NCBI GenBank assembly: GCA_050012355.1
Contig: JBEKHI010000382.1
Coordinates: 1-7,944, forward strand
Origin: JBEKHI01 sp050012355
GTDB lineage: Bacteria > Actinomycetota > Actinomycetes > Streptosporangiales > Streptosporangiaceae
Direction: 5' to 3'
DNA length: 7,944 nt
The notes beneath the pieces are model-generated. The model saw only the letters and a list, made by a program, of their open reading frames with translations, ran no database searches and had not been told where the DNA came from. The position numbers and the translations under genes are program-made. Numbering within the stretch: position 1 is the first letter of the stretch; each line of letters starts with the position of its first letter. This document shows, piece after piece, positions 5,108-7,944 of this stretch.

Positions 5108-6130
5108 TCACGCATCGAGGGACGCGTGAGCGCGGGCGATCAGCACCGGGACGGCCGGGCCCTCCGCTTCGAAGCCGTCACCCACCGTGAGATGCTTGAG
5201 GTAGCGGGCGTTGATCCCCTCCAGCACCACCGCGAGCTTGAAGCAGCCGAAGGCGATGTAGTACCCCATCCGGGACACGTCTCGCCCGGTGAGTTCGGCG
5301 TACCTGGCGGCAAACTCCGCACGAGTGGCGAACCCATCGACCGCCGTCGGTTGCCCGACCGGCAAGCTCTCGTCGTTATGGCCAGGATCTGCCCAATATG
5401 TCAGGGTGAGGCCAAGGTCGGCGAGCGGGTCGCCGAGTGTGGCCATCTCCCAGTCCACGACCGCGGCCACCCGCGGGACGGGTTGCAGCGCGACGATCGT
5501 GTTGTCCAGCCGGAAATCGCCGTGGACCAGCGTCACCTCGCCGTCGGGTGGCAGCGCGGCCTCGAGCCGGGCGACGAGCTCCGGGTAGCCGTCGACCTCC
5601 CTGGTCGCGGACAGTTCCCACTGCCGCTGCCAGCGGGCGAGTTGCCGGCGCAGGTACCCGGCGCCGCGGCCGAGGCCATCAAGCCCGGTGATGTCCACCG
5701 CGTGGATCGCGGCGAGTGTCCGCGCCAGCACGTCCGAGAGCTCGCCGGCCTGCGCCGGCGTCAGCGCGGCGGCGCTGTCTGACGCGGTGCGCAGTACCAC
5801 GCCGGGCACCTCCCCCATCAGGTAAAACGGCGCGCCGATGATGTCGGCATCCGCGCAGAACTCGACAGCCTCGGGCACCGGGACCGCGGTGTCTCGCAGC
5901 GCGGTGAGCACCCGGTACTCGCGGCTCATGTCGTGCGCGGTCGGCAGCACGTGACCGAGCGGCGGGCGGCGCAGCACCAGCCGGGTATCTCCGAGATCGA
6001 GCCGGTATGTGAGGTTGGATCGGCCGCCAGCGATCAGCTCGGCGCCGGCGAGCTCGCCTGGAACCCTTGCCTCGTACGCGATCCAGCGTCGCAACCGTTC
6101 GATGCTCGCGATGCCAGGTACCTCCGCCAT
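5108..6130 (-). CDS. Phosphotransferase family protein (APH/choline-kinase fold, ACAD10/11 N-domain type)
   Basis: From ATG 6130 the protein has 340 residues. It has the protein-kinase-like fold of small-molecule phosphotransferases (PF01636). AGGRSNLTYRL (34-44) is the nucleotide loop, VLRRPPLGHVLPTAHDMSREYRVL (52-75) is the signature of the subgroup related to the N-terminal domain of ACAD10/ACAD11, LVHGDFRLDN (201-210) carries the catalytic aspartate (D205), and VVDWEMATLGDPLADLG (224-240) the metal-binding aspartate (D226). In that subgroup the kinase phosphorylates 4-hydroxyacyl-CoA during hydroxy-acid degradation; whether this one does so is unknown, since no acyl-CoA dehydrogenase is adjacent. 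Drug resistance is less likely. A GTG at 6154 adds eight residues, but homologues start near MAEVPGI. Neither start has a clear Shine-Dalgarno. TAGGCT ends 7 nt before 6130, compatible with a leaderless transcript. Confidence 0.87.
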   Translation of the reverse strand: MAEVPGIASIERLRRWIAYEARVPGELAGAELIAGGRSNLTYRLDLGDTRLVLRRPPLGHVLPTAHDMSREYRVLTALRDTAVPVPEAVEFCADADIIGAPFYLMGEVPGVVLRTASDSAAALTPAQAGELSDVLARTLAAIHAVDITGLDGLGRGAGYLRRQLARWQRQWELSATREVDGYPELVARLEAALPPDGEVTLVHGDFRLDNTIVALQPVPRVAAVVDWEMATLGDPLADLGLTLTYWADPGHNDESLPVGQPTAVDGFATRAEFAARYAELTGRDVSRMGYYIAFGCFKLAVVLEGINARYLKHLTVGDGFEAEGPAVPVLIARAHASLDA

Positions 6131-6244
6131 TCGGCAAAGCCTAACGCTATCCACGCAAAAGCCGGCTAGTTGCCTCTGGACTATTCCGCGTCGGTGACGT
6201 AAGCAGGTAAAAGAGCAGGTCTAGACCGATAGGAGGGGAAGCCT
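6131..6244. promoter_or_regulatory. Divergent control region of the phosphotransferase and amidase-like genes
   Basis: This 114-nt region separates the divergent starts at 6130 (minus) and 6245 (plus). AGGAGG (6231-6236) is a strong Shine-Dalgarno 8 nt before GTG 6245. The perfect palindrome GGTCTAGACC (6218-6227) just upstream could bind a regulator, and it also contains the first stop codon (CTA on plus, TAG on minus) of the antisense MocR frame. No convincing sigma-70-type box pair was found for the plus gene. TAGGCT before 6130 is a possible -10 for the minus gene. Confidence 0.4.
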
Positions 6245-7944
6245 GTGGCATACGCATGGATGCCAGGCGTGAAATGCATCCGGGCGGAGACCGACGGGGG
6301 ACCCCTGAGAGGCGGCGCACCTAGAGCTGTGTGGCTGACGCTGGGTGCCCGGCCGGGCGCGGTGTCGGTCCAGTCGGCCGCCGAGCGACTCCTGTCCGAA
6401 GGCCGGCCGTGTCACCTGATCTGGGACCCGGTGACCGGCGATATCGCGCAGCTCATCTCCATCCTGCGGGCCGGCCGCGCGCTCGGCACTCCCGAGTGCC
6501 TGAGCTGGCGCGGTCACGGCGTACTTGACCAGGTCATTCCGGTCAGCTCCGACGGCAGGATCTGCGCCCAGCTCGGCGTGCTCGCCCGGCCTGACGAACC
6601 GTTCACCAACGGTCCGCTGCCGGGGCTCGCCACGATACTCGGCTGGCTGGACTCGTGGAACGTGCCGCGCCGCTGGCCGGCCGGGGCGCCCGCCGCCACC
6701 GGCGAGCTGACCGGGCAGCGGTCCCGCAGGCGGTGGGCTCAGGGCGGGCACTTCGGCGCGTCGCAGGTGCCGGAATGCCAGAGCTTCGGACCCGGCGCCA
6801 TCGACATCGACCGGCTCACCGGCGCGCACCTGGTCCCGGTGACCCGGGTGTCCAAGCCCCCAGGACCAGATACGGACATCGACATCCGGACGCCGCTCGC
6901 CGCCGCCGTCGGCTAACAGCAGCTCGCGGAGGACCGTCGCCGCCTCCCTGATCTCCGGCAGGCTGGCGGCGCCGTAGCCGATGACCAGGCCGTGAACGGA
7001 CGGCGGTCCGGCGAAGTACTCGTCAAGCCCGCGAACCGAGACGTGCTTCCGCGCGGCAGCGTAGCGGACCCGGGTGGCCGCGTCGCGGTCGGGCAGCTGG
7101 AGCACTACGTGCAGGCCGGCCGTGTCGCCGAGCAGCCGCCCGCTGTCGCGCAGCGTCTCGACGACCACCGCGCGGCGGCGGGCGTATTCCAGGCGCATCT
7201 TGCGGACATGCCGTTCCAGGTCACCGGCGCGCAGCATGCTCAGGACCGCCTGCTGGACCGGTTCGGCGGGCCGGTCACCGCGCCGCCCGGCCAGGGTCGC
7301 CATCAGCTCGGCGGGTCCGACCAGCCAGCCGGTGCCGAGGGCCGGGGTGAGGATCTTGGAGGTGGTGCCCAGGTAGACCACCACTTCCGGGTCCATCCCG
7401 TACAGCGATGGCAGCGGCGCCACGTCATAGCGGAACTCGCTGTCGTAGTCGTCCTCGATGATCAGCGCCCCGGTTGCGCGCGCCCACGCGATCAGCGCCC
7501 GGCGGCGCGCGACCGGCAGCCGTCCGCCCAGCGGGTACTGGTGCGCGGGCGTCGTGTACACCATCCGCAGGTCCTGCGGGAGTTCGCCGGGCACCAGCCC
7601 GTGCGCGTCGGCCCGGCACGGCACGACCACCGCCCCGGCCCTGGCGAGCACCGCCCGCGCGACCTCGTAACCGGGCTCCTCCACTCCCACCCGGTCCCCC
7701 GGCCGCAGCACCTCGCCGGCCAGCAGCGCCAGGCCGCTGGTTACCCCCCGGGTGATGAGGATCTGTTCTGGCGCCGCGACGAGCGCCCGTGCCCGCCGCA
7801 GGTACCCCGCGACCTCGCCGCGCAGCTCGGCCAGCCCCGCGAAATCCGGCCACGCCGACGGCGCCCGCCTCCCCGCCTCCCGGAACGCCCGCCGCCACAT
7901 AGCCGGATCGATCCCCCGAGCCCAAGGAACCCCCGCCCGCAGCG
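6221..7944 (-). CDS. MocR/PdxR-type regulator, aminotransferase domain; 5' end outside, 3' end reads through antisense
   Basis: The frame enters from the right edge already open (LRAGVPWARGIDPAMW...), so the N-terminal GntR helix-turn-helix lies outside. The visible part is a fold-type I aminotransferase-like domain. Counting from the internal Met codon at 7900, EQILITRGVTSGLALL is at 45-60, VEEPGYE at 73-79, TTPAHQYPLGGRLPVARRRA at 116-135, IIEDDYDSEFRYD at 147-159, and LGTTSKILTPALGTGW at 177-192 with the PLP lysine K182. MocR proteins use PLP as effector and usually activate adjacent vitamin B6 or amino-acid genes. The arginine expected in the PALRxG motif is G189. The domain ends near residue 329 (about 6914). 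The remaining 230 residues are the antisense of the plus-strand gene and are probably not a real domain. The target gene may lie to the right. Confidence 0.85.
   Translation of the reverse strand, partial: LRAGVPWARGIDPAMWRRAFREAGRRAPSAWPDFAGLAELRGEVAGYLRRARALVAAPEQILITRGVTSGLALLAGEVLRPGDRVGVEEPGYEVARAVLARAGAVVVPCRADAHGLVPGELPQDLRMVYTTPAHQYPLGGRLPVARRRALIAWARATGALIIEDDYDSEFRYDVAPLPSLYGMDPEVVVYLGTTSKILTPALGTGWLVGPAELMATLAGRRGDRPAEPVQQAVLSMLRAGDLERHVRKMRLEYARRRAVVVETLRDSGRLLGDTAGLHVVLQLPDRDAATRVRYAAARKHVSVRGLDEYFAGPPSVHGLVIGYGAASLPEIREAATVLRELLLADGGGERRPDVDVRIWSWGLGHPGHRDQVRAGEPVDVDGAGSEALAFRHLRRAEVPALSPPPAGPLPGQLAGGGGRPGRPAARHVPRVQPAEYRGEPRQRTVGERFVRPGEHAELGADPAVGADRNDLVKYAVTAPAQALGSAERAAGPQDGDELRDIAGHRVPDQVTRPAFGQESLGGRLDRHRARPGTQRQPHSSRCAASQGSPVGLRPDAFHAWHPCVCHRLPLLSV
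6245..6916 (+). CDS. PGRP/Amidase_2-like protein lacking zinc ligands (probable pseudoenzyme)
   Basis: The 223-residue protein resembles actinobacterial N-acetylmuramoyl-L-alanine amidase-like (PGRP fold) proteins along its length. Matching blocks are AVWLTLG (28-34), SVQSAAERLLSEGRPCHLIWDPVTG (41-65), AGRALG (76-81), GRICAQLGVLA (104-114), a WLDSWNVPRRWPAG stretch (134-147), and RWAQGGHFGASQVP (163-176) before GPGAIDI. Active relatives have His where T32 stands, a GHFGHSQVP box where A172 replaces the second His, and a DHxDPG ending where this protein reads CQSFGPG. The zinc ligands therefore appear lost while the scaffold stays, suggesting a binding or regulatory role rather than cell-wall cleavage. 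There is no signal peptide. GTG 6245 has AGGAGG 8 nt upstream. The whole gene lies antisense to the tail of the MocR frame. The homology is from memory of family patterns, so moderately sure. Confidence 0.78.
   Translation: MAYAWMPGVKCIRAETDGGPLRGGAPRAVWLTLGARPGAVSVQSAAERLLSEGRPCHLIWDPVTGDIAQLISILRAGRALGTPECLSWRGHGVLDQVIPVSSDGRICAQLGVLARPDEPFTNGPLPGLATILGWLDSWNVPRRWPAGAPAATGELTGQRSRRRWAQGGHFGASQVPECQSFGPGAIDIDRLTGAHLVPVTRVSKPPGPDTDIDIRTPLAAAVG

Noticed and set aside
4855..5115. Short minus-strand frame across the repeat cluster
   Set aside because: Its protein is only translated repeat sequence; no ribosome site and no similarity.
5003..5782. 259-residue plus-strand frame opposite the phosphotransferase
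   Set aside because: It starts in the repeat cluster and then runs antisense to conserved kinase motifs; there is no family resemblance.
5108..6130. Aminoglycoside resistance kinase
   Set aside because: The VLRRPPLGHVLPTAHDM block places it with the ACAD10/11-type phosphotransferases rather than drug kinases.
6221..6913. A genuine C-terminal domain of the MocR protein
   Set aside because: The residues are the exact antisense of a better-supported gene with a strong ribosome site, are rich in Gly, Arg and Pro, and show no domain; the openness is explained by avoidance of TTA, CTA and TCA codons.

Overview
The window comes from a high-GC actinobacterium. By eye about two thirds of the bases are G or C, codons strongly prefer G/C at the third position, and the families are typical of streptomycete, streptosporangial or Actinomadura-like genomes: an XRE/DUF5753 regulator paired with DUF397, actinobacterial CPBP and M50B-like membrane proteases, an ACAD10/11-type phosphotransferase, and a MocR/PdxR regulator. 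The genus cannot be fixed from this sequence. No rRNA, tRNA, CRISPR array, insertion sequence or integrase was found.

Left part, minus strand (1-3356): in transcription order an XRE/DUF5753 regulator (3356-2490), a DUF397 protein 2 nt downstream with a strong Shine-Dalgarno (2487-2275), then a 551-residue frame joining a CPBP-type and an M50B-like intramembrane protease (2216-561), and the N-terminal third of an amidase-signature enzyme running off the left edge (496-1). The protease joint is odd: the linker has atypical codons, two perfect GC palindromes, and a stop codon one base out of frame just after the last CPBP-like residues. It may be a recent in-frame fusion of two genes or the product of an indel.

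Middle (3357-4875): a divergent control region with a palindrome inside the predicted regulator promoter, then a plus-strand pair made of a four-helix membrane protein of unknown function and a DapA/NanA-type (beta/alpha)8 lyase, separated by 9 nt and probably translationally coupled. The lyase keeps the Schiff-base lysine and the catalytic tyrosine but has an unusual active-site loop encoded over a run of seven T.

Right part (4876-7944): a 232-nt convergent intergenic region packed with related GC-rich inverted and direct repeats, a phosphotransferase on minus (6130-5108), a plus-strand gene resembling a peptidoglycan amidase (PGRP/Amidase_2) that has lost its zinc ligands (6245-6916), and a MocR-type regulator on minus entering from the right edge. 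The MocR frame has no stop at the natural end of its aminotransferase domain and stays open antisense through the whole amidase-like gene until 6221.

No complete new system is demonstrated. The strongest candidates for novelty are the double intramembrane protease downstream of an XRE/DUF397 pair, and the inactive-looking amidase homologue nested antisense to a read-through MocR gene.
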